Positions 8,833-15,783 of a stretch of 36,271 nucleotides of DNA are shown here, piece by piece. Made by a program: the position numbers and the translations under genes. The notes under the pieces are model-generated. The model was not told where the DNA came from and did no database searches. It saw only the letters and a program-made list of their open reading frames with translations. The stretch's first letter is position 1; the number at the start of each line of letters is the position of its first letter. The stretch is taken from the NCBI GenBank assembly GCA_031549285.1, contig JAVBPZ010000028.1, positions 1-36,271 on the forward strand, in the 5' to 3' direction. Source of the DNA: JAAYCI01 sp031549285 (GTDB taxonomy: Bacteria > Bacillota > Clostridia > Oscillospirales > Ruminococcaceae).

Positions 8833-8881
8833 GTTCTGGTATGGAACGGATCCGTGAATTCAAACTATGCGTCAAATCGTA

Positions 8882-9496
8882 CTATCGAATAAAACTTGTC
8901 CATACATGTTTTTCATGTGGCGGCGGGCTCCAGCTCCCGGCATCCAGCGCACGCAGCATTGCCGCCATGTTTGCGCCCAGCGTCCGCATAATCTGCAGCC
9001 CCTCAGCATCCTGCGCCACATCCTCCGGCCGGTTCCCATGCACCATGTTCCAATACTGCGAGGAAACCACCGGCATGCGCGATATCATAAAATACTTATT
9101 CAGGCGGTCCAGCGCCGCGGTGCTGCCCGCACGCCGGCAGCTAACCACCGCCGCCGCAGGCTTTCCCTCAAAGCTGCCCCCCGCCGCATAAAATGCACGA
9201 TCCAACACGGCGCACAGCGCACCATTTGGCCCCGCATAATATACCGGTGAGCCCACCACAACCCCATCCGCTTTTTGTATCGCTTCTATCAGCGCGTTCG
9301 CCGCATCGTCGGTAAACAGGCACCGGTCGGTATCATCGCAGCCACCACAGTCTATGCAGCCGCGCACCATACCGTCGCCCAGCCAAAATATCTCGGTCTC
9401 CACACCGTTTTTCTCCAATTCTGCGCCCACTTCCCGCAGCGCCGTATAGGTACACCCCTCGCGGTGCGGGCTGCCGTTCACCATTAGCACCTTCAT
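8882..9496 (-). CDS. Flavodoxin-family NADPH-dependent FMN reductase
   Basis: A 204-residue flavoprotein of the NADPH-dependent FMN reductase/iron-sulfur flavoprotein group. The phosphate loop of the FMN site is NGSPHREGCT near residue 8, followed by the Cys-rich GCIDCGGCDDTDRC segment near residues 46-59 and the GSPVYYAGPNG flavin loop near residue 81. The C-x2-C-x2-C spacing resembles flavoproteins that bind an iron-sulfur cluster, though many relatives keep the cysteines without a cluster. The ATG follows AAAAAGGAGG. It has its own promoter at 9544-9572 and is divergent from htpG. Its electron partner is unknown. Confidence 0.85.
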   Translation of the reverse strand: MKVLMVNGSPHREGCTYTALREVGAELEKNGVETEIFWLGDGMVRGCIDCGGCDDTDRCLFTDDAANALIEAIQKADGVVVGSPVYYAGPNGALCAVLDRAFYAAGGSFEGKPAAAVVSCRRAGSTAALDRLNKYFMISRMPVVSSQYWNMVHGNRPEDVAQDAEGLQIMRTLGANMAAMLRALDAGSWSPPPHEKHVWTSFIR

Positions 9497-9543
9497 GCTG
9501 TCGCCTCCTTTTTATTGTCGTGTCACTTCTTCTGTTCGCCTTT

Positions 9544-9572
9544 ATTTTATCTTCCCTATCAGGCAAAATCAA
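9544..9572 (-). promoter_or_regulatory. Sigma-A promoter for the flavodoxin-family gene
   Basis: On the minus strand TTGATT and TAAAAT are separated by 17 bases. The start codon is about 48 bases downstream. Confidence 0.6.
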
Positions 9573-9621
9573 GTGCCCTTTCTGCCCCAAAATACCTCCG
9601 CAAAATTCCCCTGCCCCCCTC

Positions 9622-9650
9622 TTGCACAAAAATCACAAATGGTGTACACT
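9622..9650 (+). promoter_or_regulatory. Sigma-A promoter for htpG
   Basis: TTGCAC and TACACT are separated by exactly 17 bases. The CIRCE-like element begins six bases after the -10, across the expected transcription start. Confidence 0.7.
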
Positions 9651-9655
9651 ATATT

Positions 9656-9682
9656 TTAGCACTCGCATAACAAGACTGCTAG
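9656..9682 (+). promoter_or_regulatory. CIRCE-like HrcA operator upstream of htpG
   Basis: The left arm is exactly TTAGCACTC, then nine bases, then GACTGCTAG. The CIRCE consensus is TTAGCACTC-N9-GAGTGCTAA, so 16 of 18 arm bases match with exact spacing. Its place across the transcription start fits repression by HrcA released on heat shock. HrcA itself is not in the window. Confidence 0.75.
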
Positions 9683-9712
9683 CAACACGCTGCGTACAGG
9701 AGGTCACGCGTC

Positions 9713-11596
9713 ATGAAACAGTTTAAAGCGGAGTCCAAACGCCTTTTGGACCTGATGATCAACAGTATCTACACCCACAAAGAAATCTTCTTGCGGGAAC
9801 TCATTAGCAATGCGTCCGACGCCATAGACAAGCTCTACTTCCTTTCCCTCACCGATGATTCTGTCGGCATGTCCCGCGAAGACTTCGAAATTCATATCAT
9901 TCCGGACAAGGACACCCGTACCCTCACCGTCACAGACAACGGCGTGGGCATGGACAAGGCACAGCTGGAAAGCAACCTGGGGGTCATTGCCAACAGCGGC
10001 AGCCTTTCTTTCCGCCAGGAAAATTCCGGTGCCGAGGACATCGATATTATTGGCCAGTTCGGTGTCGGTTTTTACTCCGCCTTCATGGTTGCCAGCAAGG
10101 TCACGGTCATCAGCCGGGCGTTTGGCGCCGCCGAGGCCTGGAAATGGGAAAGCAAAGGCGCCGAGGGCTACACCGTCACCGCGGTAGAAAAGGACACCGT
10201 GGGCACCGAGGTGATTCTGGTACTGAAAGAAGACGTGCCGGACGAACGGTACAGCGAATTTTTAGAGGAATACCGCCTGGAAAGCCTTGTGAAAAAATAC
10301 TCTGATTACATCCGGTATCCCATTAAAATGAACCGTACCGAGACCCGCAAAAAAGAAGGCGGGAACGACGACGAGTACGAGGACGTGGTGGAACTTACCA
10401 CCCTAAACAGTATGGTTCCGCTGTGGAAACGCGCCAAGAAGGATGTCTCGGACGAAGACTATGCGGCCTTCTACAAAGAGAAATTCTTCGATTTCTCGGA
10501 CCCCGCCAAGGTGATCCTGAGCAAAACCGAGGGCACCGCCACCTACAACGCGCTGCTGTTTATCCCCTCGCGCGCACCATACGATTACTATACAAAGGAA
10601 TACGAAAAAGGGCTGCAGTTGTACGCTTCCGGCGTGCTCATCATGGAAAAATGCGCCGATCTGCTGCCGGATCACTTCAGCTTTGTGAAAGGCCTGGTGG
10701 ACAGCCAGGATCTTTCGCTGAACATCAGCCGCGAAATGCTGCAGCACGACAGCCAGCTGCGCCTCATCCGCACTTCGCTGGAGCGTAAAATCCGCTCAGA
10801 GCTTGCCGCTTGGCTGGAAAACGACCGCGAAAAGTATGAGGCATTCTTTAAAAATTTCGGCCTGCAGCTGAAGGTGGGCGCCTACGCCGGGTATGGCGCC
10901 GAAGCCGACAACTTGAAGGATCTGCTGCTATTCTATTCCGCCGGGCAAGAGGCATCGGTCACACTGGCGGAATATGTGGAAAAAATGCCTGAAGAACAAA
11001 AATACATTTACTACGCCGCCGGTGACAACACCGACCGCCTGGCAAAACTTCCCCAGGCCGCCCGCATCCGGGAAGCCGGTTATGACCTGCTGCTGCTTAC
11101 CGAGGATGTGGACGAATTTGTCCTGCAGGTACTGCGGGAATATGACAAAAAAGAATTCCGGAATATTTCTTCCAACAGCGACCTGGGCCTAGAAACCGAG
11201 GCAGAAAAGGAAGAAGTGGAAAAACAGAACGATGACAACAAAGACCTGTTCGATTTTCTGACCAAAGCCCTCGACGGCAAGGTAACCGACGTAAAAGCCA
11301 GCGGCCTATTAAAAGATCACCCGGTCATCATCACAGCGTCCGGCGGCATCTCGCTGGAGATGGAAAAAGTTCTAAACAGCATGCCCACCGGCGAAAAAGT
11401 GGAAAGCAAAAAGGTGCTGGAAGTCAATGCTTCCCATCCCATCTTCACCAAGCTGCAAACACTCTATGAAAACGACCAAGAGACACTGAAGCAATACGCT
11501 GATATCCTGTATAACCAGGCTTTGCTCATTGAAGGTATTCCACTGGTTGATCCGGTCGCCTATTCACAGGCGGTCAGCGACTTCCTCGCCAAGTAA
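9713..11596 (+). CDS. htpG: Molecular chaperone HtpG (Hsp90)
   Basis: A cytosolic ATP-dependent Hsp90 chaperone of 627 residues, the usual bacterial length. The N-terminal GHKL ATPase domain shows FLRELISNASDAIDKL (with the Asp/Asn for ATP and Mg), DNGVGM and GQFGVGFYSAFMV. The middle domain has NISREMLQ with the catalytic-loop arginine and glutamine, and the C-terminal dimerisation domain follows. AGGAGG lies ten bases before the ATG. It is monocistronic, with promoter, CIRCE-like operator and a strong terminator at 11612. The operator suggests HrcA control. Confidence 0.97.
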   Translation: MKQFKAESKRLLDLMINSIYTHKEIFLRELISNASDAIDKLYFLSLTDDSVGMSREDFEIHIIPDKDTRTLTVTDNGVGMDKAQLESNLGVIANSGSLSFRQENSGAEDIDIIGQFGVGFYSAFMVASKVTVISRAFGAAEAWKWESKGAEGYTVTAVEKDTVGTEVILVLKEDVPDERYSEFLEEYRLESLVKKYSDYIRYPIKMNRTETRKKEGGNDDEYEDVVELTTLNSMVPLWKRAKKDVSDEDYAAFYKEKFFDFSDPAKVILSKTEGTATYNALLFIPSRAPYDYYTKEYEKGLQLYASGVLIMEKCADLLPDHFSFVKGLVDSQDLSLNISREMLQHDSQLRLIRTSLERKIRSELAAWLENDREKYEAFFKNFGLQLKVGAYAGYGAEADNLKDLLLFYSAGQEASVTLAEYVEKMPEEQKYIYYAAGDNTDRLAKLPQAARIREAGYDLLLLTEDVDEFVLQVLREYDKKEFRNISSNSDLGLETEAEKEEVEKQNDDNKDLFDFLTKALDGKVTDVKASGLLKDHPVIITASGGISLEMEKVLNSMPTGEKVESKKVLEVNASHPIFTKLQTLYENDQETLKQYADILYNQALLIEGIPLVDPVAYSQAVSDFLAK

Positions 11597-11611
11597 GTAT
11601 CCTTTTCTATT

Positions 11612-11669
11612 CTCCCGGTATATTTTGCGATATGCGCAAAATATACCGGGAGTTTTGTTTTTATTTTTG
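11612..11669 (+). terminator. Intrinsic terminator of htpG
   Basis: A perfect 18-bp stem (11612-11629 with 11635-11652) with a five-base loop is followed by TTTTGTTTTTATTTTT. Confidence 0.92.
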
Positions 11670-11903
11670 CATTATCATCTGTTTTTTGACATTCGAGAAA
11701 ACATCTTTGTAAGAAAAACACAACACCGTCAATCAATATATATTGTTATATGTCATGCTAATTATCAACACACATCAATTTTATAAATTTGCTTTTTTAT
11801 TATTTAAACATCTAACGTATACTTATTTAATTATGTTATTACATCCATATTTTGATTTTGGTCCGTATCTTTTTCTTTTGAATTTTATGTAATAATTTAT
11901 TTC
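11670..11903. other. AT-rich intergenic stretch without a gene
   Basis: This spacer is strikingly AT-rich compared with the surrounding genes and has no open frame with a ribosome binding site. A lone TTGACA near 11686 lacks a good -10 partner. The useful promoter for the PadR gene begins at its right edge. Confidence 0.5.
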
Positions 11904-11932
11904 TTGACATATTGTGTGCCACACAGTATTAT
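11904..11932 (+). promoter_or_regulatory. Promoter of the padR-HAAS operon with a dyad in the spacer
   Basis: A consensus TTGACA and TATTAT are separated by 17 bases. The spacer contains the perfect odd dyad TGTGTG-C-CACACA at 11913-11925. An operator placed between -35 and -10 would suit autorepression by the PadR protein, although known PadR sites usually read ATGT-N8-ACAT. Confidence 0.7.
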
Positions 11933-11996
11933 GGTTATTGACAAACACAATTCGATTGAACTTCTTTTCCACAATAGCAACAGGAGGCAGCCTCCC

Positions 11997-12368
11997 ATGA
12001 CACAGGAAGAGATCCTCTCCGGTTTTATACTGGAGCTACGCCGGGGCACCATTGTGCTCTCGGTACTCAGCCAACTGCACACCCCCACCTATGGGTATAA
12101 TCTAATCACCACACTGGCACAGCATGGCGTCACCGTGGAGGCAAACACCCTATATCCACTGCTGCGCCGTCTGGAGGGCCAGGGGTTACTATCCAGCAAC
12201 TGGGAGACCACCGGCAGCAAACCACGAAAATACTATGTTTTGACTGCCACCGGCAACGAAATACTGCACAGCCTCACCCACCACTGGGCAAAAACCGTAC
12301 AAAACGTTGACGCACTGTTACAGCAGCCCCAGCCCACGCCCACTGATAAGGAGGCCCCCCATGAATAA
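11997..12368 (+). CDS. PadR family transcriptional regulator
   Basis: A 123-residue winged helix-turn-helix repressor. The hallmark segments are GTIVLSVLSQLHTPTYGYNLI at the start and ANTLYPLLRRLEGQGLLSSNWE with the recognition helix and wing, followed by RKYYVLTATG. The ATG at 11997 follows AGGAGG. Open frame further upstream, beginning at 11904, falls on the promoter and is not coding. Its last bases overlap the start of the HAAS protein (ATGAATAA), so the two are translationally coupled. PadR/HAAS pairs are common in Firmicutes and usually control membrane stress or export functions. Confidence 0.92.
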   Translation: MTQEEILSGFILELRRGTIVLSVLSQLHTPTYGYNLITTLAQHGVTVEANTLYPLLRRLEGQGLLSSNWETTGSKPRKYYVLTATGNEILHSLTHHWAKTVQNVDALLQQPQPTPTDKEAPHE

Positions 12369-13344
12369 TGATTTGCTGGAACGTTACATATATGCCATCG
12401 TCCGCAAACTGCCGCGAAAGATACGCGCTGACGTTGAAAGCGAGCTGCGAGAACTGATTGGCGACATGTTAGAGGCCCGCTGTGGAGATGTGCTTCCCAC
12501 CGAGCATGACCTGCGTGTGGTGCTCACAGAACTGGGCACCCCGGCGGAAGTGGCGGAAAAATATCTGCCGGACAGCGATAAAGTGCTAATCGGTCTACCC
12601 TATTTTTCAAAATATAAGTTCGTTCTGCAAATCGTATTCCCGTGCGTTATCTTCGGCATCATGGTCGGCACCATCGCTTCTTTGCTCAGTGATCCTATCG
12701 CAAACCCCTGGTATGCGGTCTTTTTCATGACAATTGGCTCTTTGGCCTCTGGCCTGCTCATTTCCTTTGCCATCGTCACCATCATCTTTGCTATATTCCA
12801 GTGGCAGAAAGTTCCGCTGGATAGCACTGTCACCGGCCTGGACAACCTGCCGCCTGTGCCACAAAAGCAATCCCTTCTCCCAAAATCCGACGCCATTACC
12901 GGCATTGTATTTTCTGTCTTGTTTGCGGTTTTGTTTTTGGCGGTGCCGCAAATCATGGGCATCTGGCTGGCCCCCTTCCGCTATGTACCTTATTTTAATA
13001 TACCCTTCCTGCACGCACACTGGTACCTGATTGTCCTGCTGGCTATCCTGGGCATCTTAACCGGCAGCGCAGAGCTGTACGAAGGCCGCTACACCAAACG
13101 CCTGGCCGCATGGGTCTCCGTGTCCAATCTCCTCAGCGTTGTGCTGTACATTTTGCTCTTCGCCAGCCCCGCCGTGGTCAACCCCGCATTTACGCCGGCC
13201 TTCCTTGTCTTGGTGGACGCTGACGCCGCTTTCCCGGCGGTACTCATCCCGAACATCCGCCTTATTTTCCTCGGGCTCGTCCTGTTTGGCCTGGTGGTGG
13301 ATACCGCCACCACCCTGTATCGCACCTACCGCAATGCAGATTAA
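12361..13344 (+). CDS. HAAS-domain integral membrane protein
   Basis: A 327-residue membrane protein. Residues 1-80 form a HAAS/permease-prefix domain (LLERYIYAIVRKLPRKIRADVESELRELIGDML, then LGTPAEVAEKYL). About six transmembrane helices follow (near residues 84-108, 118-147, 180-208, 222-240, 248-270 and 300-318). The start at 12361 is set by GGAGG seven bases upstream. The function is unknown. The partner PadR regulator suggests that it is made in response to membrane or drug stress. The operon ends at the terminator beginning 13359. Confidence 0.85.
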   Translation: MNNDLLERYIYAIVRKLPRKIRADVESELRELIGDMLEARCGDVLPTEHDLRVVLTELGTPAEVAEKYLPDSDKVLIGLPYFSKYKFVLQIVFPCVIFGIMVGTIASLLSDPIANPWYAVFFMTIGSLASGLLISFAIVTIIFAIFQWQKVPLDSTVTGLDNLPPVPQKQSLLPKSDAITGIVFSVLFAVLFLAVPQIMGIWLAPFRYVPYFNIPFLHAHWYLIVLLAILGILTGSAELYEGRYTKRLAAWVSVSNLLSVVLYILLFASPAVVNPAFTPAFLVLVDADAAFPAVLIPNIRLIFLGLVLFGLVVDTATTLYRTYRNAD

Positions 13345-13358
13345 TATCTCTTACCCTT

Positions 13359-13402
13359 CAGCAATAAAAAAGATTGCCTATAGGCGGTCTTTTTTATTGC
13401 TG
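13359..13402. terminator. Bidirectional terminator between convergent genes
   Basis: A 44-bp near-perfect palindrome centred at 13380 has an A-run in the left arm and a T-run in the right arm. It can stop both the PadR-HAAS operon and the leftward gene at 13419. Confidence 0.88.
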
Positions 13403-13418
13403 AAATACTTTACAGGCC

Positions 13419-13868
13419 CTATTCCATCTGCTCCAGCTTTTGGGACAGCTCCTCATAGCGAACCCTGTCCTGCGCAGCCAATTTTTGCGGCGCCACCTGC
13501 GCCAACGCCTGTCCCGCATCACCTTTTCTACCTAAATGTACCAGTCCGTCCGCCCGGTTCAGCTCACACATGCTCTTTCCCGCCTTGGACCAGTACTTGT
13601 ATCCTATACTGGCTGCTTCCTTTTCTTCCCCCGCCACCCACGCCTCGGCGTTGCCGTCCTTCTCATACTGCTGCCGCCGGGCGGCGGCACGTTCGCGGTA
13701 ACTGCTGCCCAGCGACGCACGCGACAGCACCCACACCAGCGGCGCCTGTATCAGCAGCGAGGCCACCAAAAACAGCGGTGCCATGGGGTGAATGAAATAC
13801 AGCACCGCCCCAAGCAGCACAAATACGCCTAAAACAGGCAACAGATACACAAACGGAGATCGTTTCAT
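13419..13868 (-). CDS. Small membrane protein of unknown function
   Basis: A 149-residue protein that I do not recognise. Two hydrophobic helices lie near residues 6-27 and 30-49, followed by a charged, mostly helical soluble tail rich in Ala, Glu, Arg and Gln, possibly coiled-coil or TPR-like. GGGGGAATG precedes the ATG. It lies 79 bases downstream of the glycosyltransferase in the same direction and is probably co-transcribed with it. The tail is predicted to be cytoplasmic. Confidence 0.7.
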   Translation of the reverse strand: MKRSPFVYLLPVLGVFVLLGAVLYFIHPMAPLFLVASLLIQAPLVWVLSRASLGSSYRERAAARRQQYEKDGNAEAWVAGEEKEAASIGYKYWSKAGKSMCELNRADGLVHLGRKGDAGQALAQVAPQKLAAQDRVRYEELSQKLEQME

Positions 13869-13947
13869 TTCATTCCCCCGGCTGCCTTTTGGCCACCATT
13901 ATTTCCGGCCCGCCTACCGCGAATTTCTCCGCTCTCCGCGGGTTTAT

Positions 13948-14982
13948 TTATCTTTTTTCAAACATATGCTCCGCACTCCAGGCGGCGGCTTCCTCTCGGA
14001 AGTGTTCCGCTTTTTCGTCGTCTCCCGCTTTTTCAAAACAGGCTGCCAGCCCCTCCAGCGGAATACGCCCCGCCGCCGCCGCTACCAGCTCCGGCTCCGC
14101 ACCGGACAGCGCCGCGCCATACCAGTCGGCCGCCTGCCCTTCGTCCCCGGTCTCCAAATAATACGCCCCCAGCGCACAGCATATTTCCGCCGGCGGGGTT
14201 CCCACCAGCTCCGGCGCCGCCACGCGAAACAGCTTTTCGCCGTCTTTTGCATAGGCGGCACACTGCACCAATATGCACGCCGCCCGGCGCACCGCTTCGC
14301 CTGTGCGGGACGGGTCGGTGCGCACCTCTTCAAAATATGGCGCCGCCACCCGGAAATCCTCTGGCGTGCCCGCTATCATCAGTTCGCGCGCATACATCAT
14401 TTCCAGCCGCGAGGAAAACCGTTTCCCTTTTCCCACCAGCCGCGCAAAATGCGCCAGATCCCGCCCACCGTGGTCCGAGGTTGGGCAATGCCGAACCACC
14501 ACATTGCTGCGGTACACCACCGGGTCGGTGCGCAGCGCCTCGTGAATAGGATCCACAAACTGGAACGCCCGCAGCCGCCGGAACAGCTTCGGCCGGTACT
14601 CCACGTCAAAGTTGGCGGTGGTGTTATACCGCATCTGGTTGGCATAGGCCATCTCCACCACCTCTACCTCCGGCAGAATCGCCTCCTTCAGCTGCAAAAA
14701 CCGGCGCTGGTTTTCTTCATCCATCACTTCGTCCGCGTCCGCCACGTAAATATACTCCCCGCTCGCCTTGGACAGGGAAAAATTCCGCGCCGCCGCAAAA
14801 TCGTCTACCCATTCAAAATCATATACCTTATCGGTATACCGGCGCGCCACCTCTTTGGTGGCATCGGCAGAACCGGTGTCCACCACAATGATTTCGTCCG
14901 CAATATCCCGCAGGCAATCCAGGCACCCTGCCAAAACAGCCTCCTCGTTTTTCACGATCATGCACACGCTCACACTGGCCAT
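13948..14982 (-). CDS. Family 2 glycosyltransferase with C-terminal helical repeats
   Basis: A 344-residue GT-A fold glycosyltransferase. The domain begins at once with SVSVCMIVKNEEAVLAGCLDCL, has the nucleotide-binding DTGSADAT segment and the metal-binding DADEV motif near residue 80, and continues into an Ala-rich helical C-terminal half (from about residue 210) that looks TPR-like. SunS-type and related enzymes share this plan. The ATG at 14982 was chosen because GGGAGG lies eight bases upstream. An in-frame ATG at 15066 would add 28 residues of low conservation. The sugar donor and acceptor are unknown. Confidence 0.85.
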   Translation of the reverse strand: MASVSVCMIVKNEEAVLAGCLDCLRDIADEIIVVDTGSADATKEVARRYTDKVYDFEWVDDFAAARNFSLSKASGEYIYVADADEVMDEENQRRFLQLKEAILPEVEVVEMAYANQMRYNTTANFDVEYRPKLFRRLRAFQFVDPIHEALRTDPVVYRSNVVVRHCPTSDHGGRDLAHFARLVGKGKRFSSRLEMMYARELMIAGTPEDFRVAAPYFEEVRTDPSRTGEAVRRAACILVQCAAYAKDGEKLFRVAAPELVGTPPAEICCALGAYYLETGDEGQAADWYGAALSGAEPELVAAAAGRIPLEGLAACFEKAGDDEKAEHFREEAAAWSAEHMFEKR

Positions 14983-15066
14983 GCACCGCGCCTCCCACCC
15001 GAATAAAGTGTCCAGGTAAGCACTCGCCTCATCCCTTGGCGGCGCCTTTGCGTCATTTTCCCGCAA

Positions 15067-15395
15067 ATCCTTTTACCAAGGGTTCCTCATTACTTACCTG
15101 GATATTGTCTGTAAGTGTAGCATATTTTGGCGCCTTCCCGCAAGCACCAACGCCATATACCGGGTATTAACCCCGGGGCAGAGCCCCGGCCCCGCGCTTC
15201 GCTTGTTTCCCGCGGCAGCCCGTAGGCCGCCATCCGTTTAATCGCTTGGGCGAAGACCGCGGGGTAGTATACCCGTTGTCGCCCTCCTCACTCGGCCATG
15301 AGAATGCAAGCATTCGCGTGGCACTCGCTTCGTTGGGCAATAAATAACAGCGGGAAACCTGCCCACCGCTCCTTTTCTCCTCCACCTATTTTTCC
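15067..15395. other. Hairpin-rich intergenic stretch between the glycosyltransferase and feoA
   Basis: No credible gene is present. Short inverted repeats cluster here: 15173-15179 with 15183-15189, 15212-15216 with 15226-15230, 15262-15266 with 15270-15274, and 15302-15307 with 15310-15315. This density suggests a repeated palindromic element or a small structured RNA. A 72-codon frame on the minus strand (15385-15167) shows no family features. Confidence 0.4.
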
Positions 15396-15398
15396 CCG

Positions 15399-15429
15399 TT
15401 GACATTCACCGGCAGATATGCGAAAATAT
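15399..15429 (+). promoter_or_regulatory. Promoter of the feo operon
   Basis: A consensus TTGACA at 15399-15404 is followed 18-19 bases later by an AAAATAT stretch serving as a weak -10. The palindrome at 15431-15456 lies just downstream, over the expected transcription start. Confidence 0.5.
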
Positions 15430-15430
15430 C

Positions 15431-15456
15431 TATGAGTTAGCCATGGGTAACTCATA
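15431..15456. promoter_or_regulatory. 26-bp palindromic operator of the feo operon
   Basis: TATGAGTTA and TAACTCATA are perfect reverse complements around GCCATGGG, so 12 of 13 base pairs of the 26-bp dyad match. The half-site GAGTTAGCC resembles the DtxR/IdeR half-site AGGTTAGCC. Repression by an iron-loaded DtxR-like protein is the natural inference. A Fur-type site looks less similar. Confidence 0.6.
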
Positions 15457-15540
15457 GGAGTGGCGGACCCCATACCCCGTTTAGCAATGCTATCTTTTCG
15501 CCCATGCTATCTTACCAAAAAAACTTCAGGAGGAATCATT

Positions 15541-15783
15541 TTGACACTCAACAAACTTCCCATCGGCAGCACCGGCTGCATCACGGCGGTTGGCGGCCAG
15601 GGTGCTTTGCGCCGCCGCCTGTTGGATATGGGCCTGACCCCCGGCACACAGGTTCACATGCACAAGGCCGCCCCCATGGGCGACCCGGTAGAGCTGGAAC
15701 TGCGCGGTTATTCCCTCACCCTGCGGCTGGAGGATGCCCAAGGCATCGAAATTACCCCCGTAGAAGGAGGGCCGGCCACATGA
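15541..15783 (+). CDS. feoA: Ferrous iron transport protein A
   Basis: An 80-residue SH3-like cytoplasmic protein that assists FeoB. It shows the family pattern LPIGSTGCITAV, then RRRLLDMGLTPGTQV and a final LRLEDAQGIEI. The start is TTG at 15541, eight bases after AGGAGG. Upstream frame beginning at 15460 has no ribosome binding site and overlaps the regulatory region. The TGA stop overlaps the ATG of feoB. Confidence 0.93.
   Translation: MTLNKLPIGSTGCITAVGGQGALRRRLLDMGLTPGTQVHMHKAAPMGDPVELELRGYSLTLRLEDAQGIEITPVEGGPAT

Noticed and set aside
15167..15385. A 72-codon minus-strand frame upstream of feoA
   Set aside because: No convincing ribosome binding site or domain; the hairpins in the DNA explain the region better.
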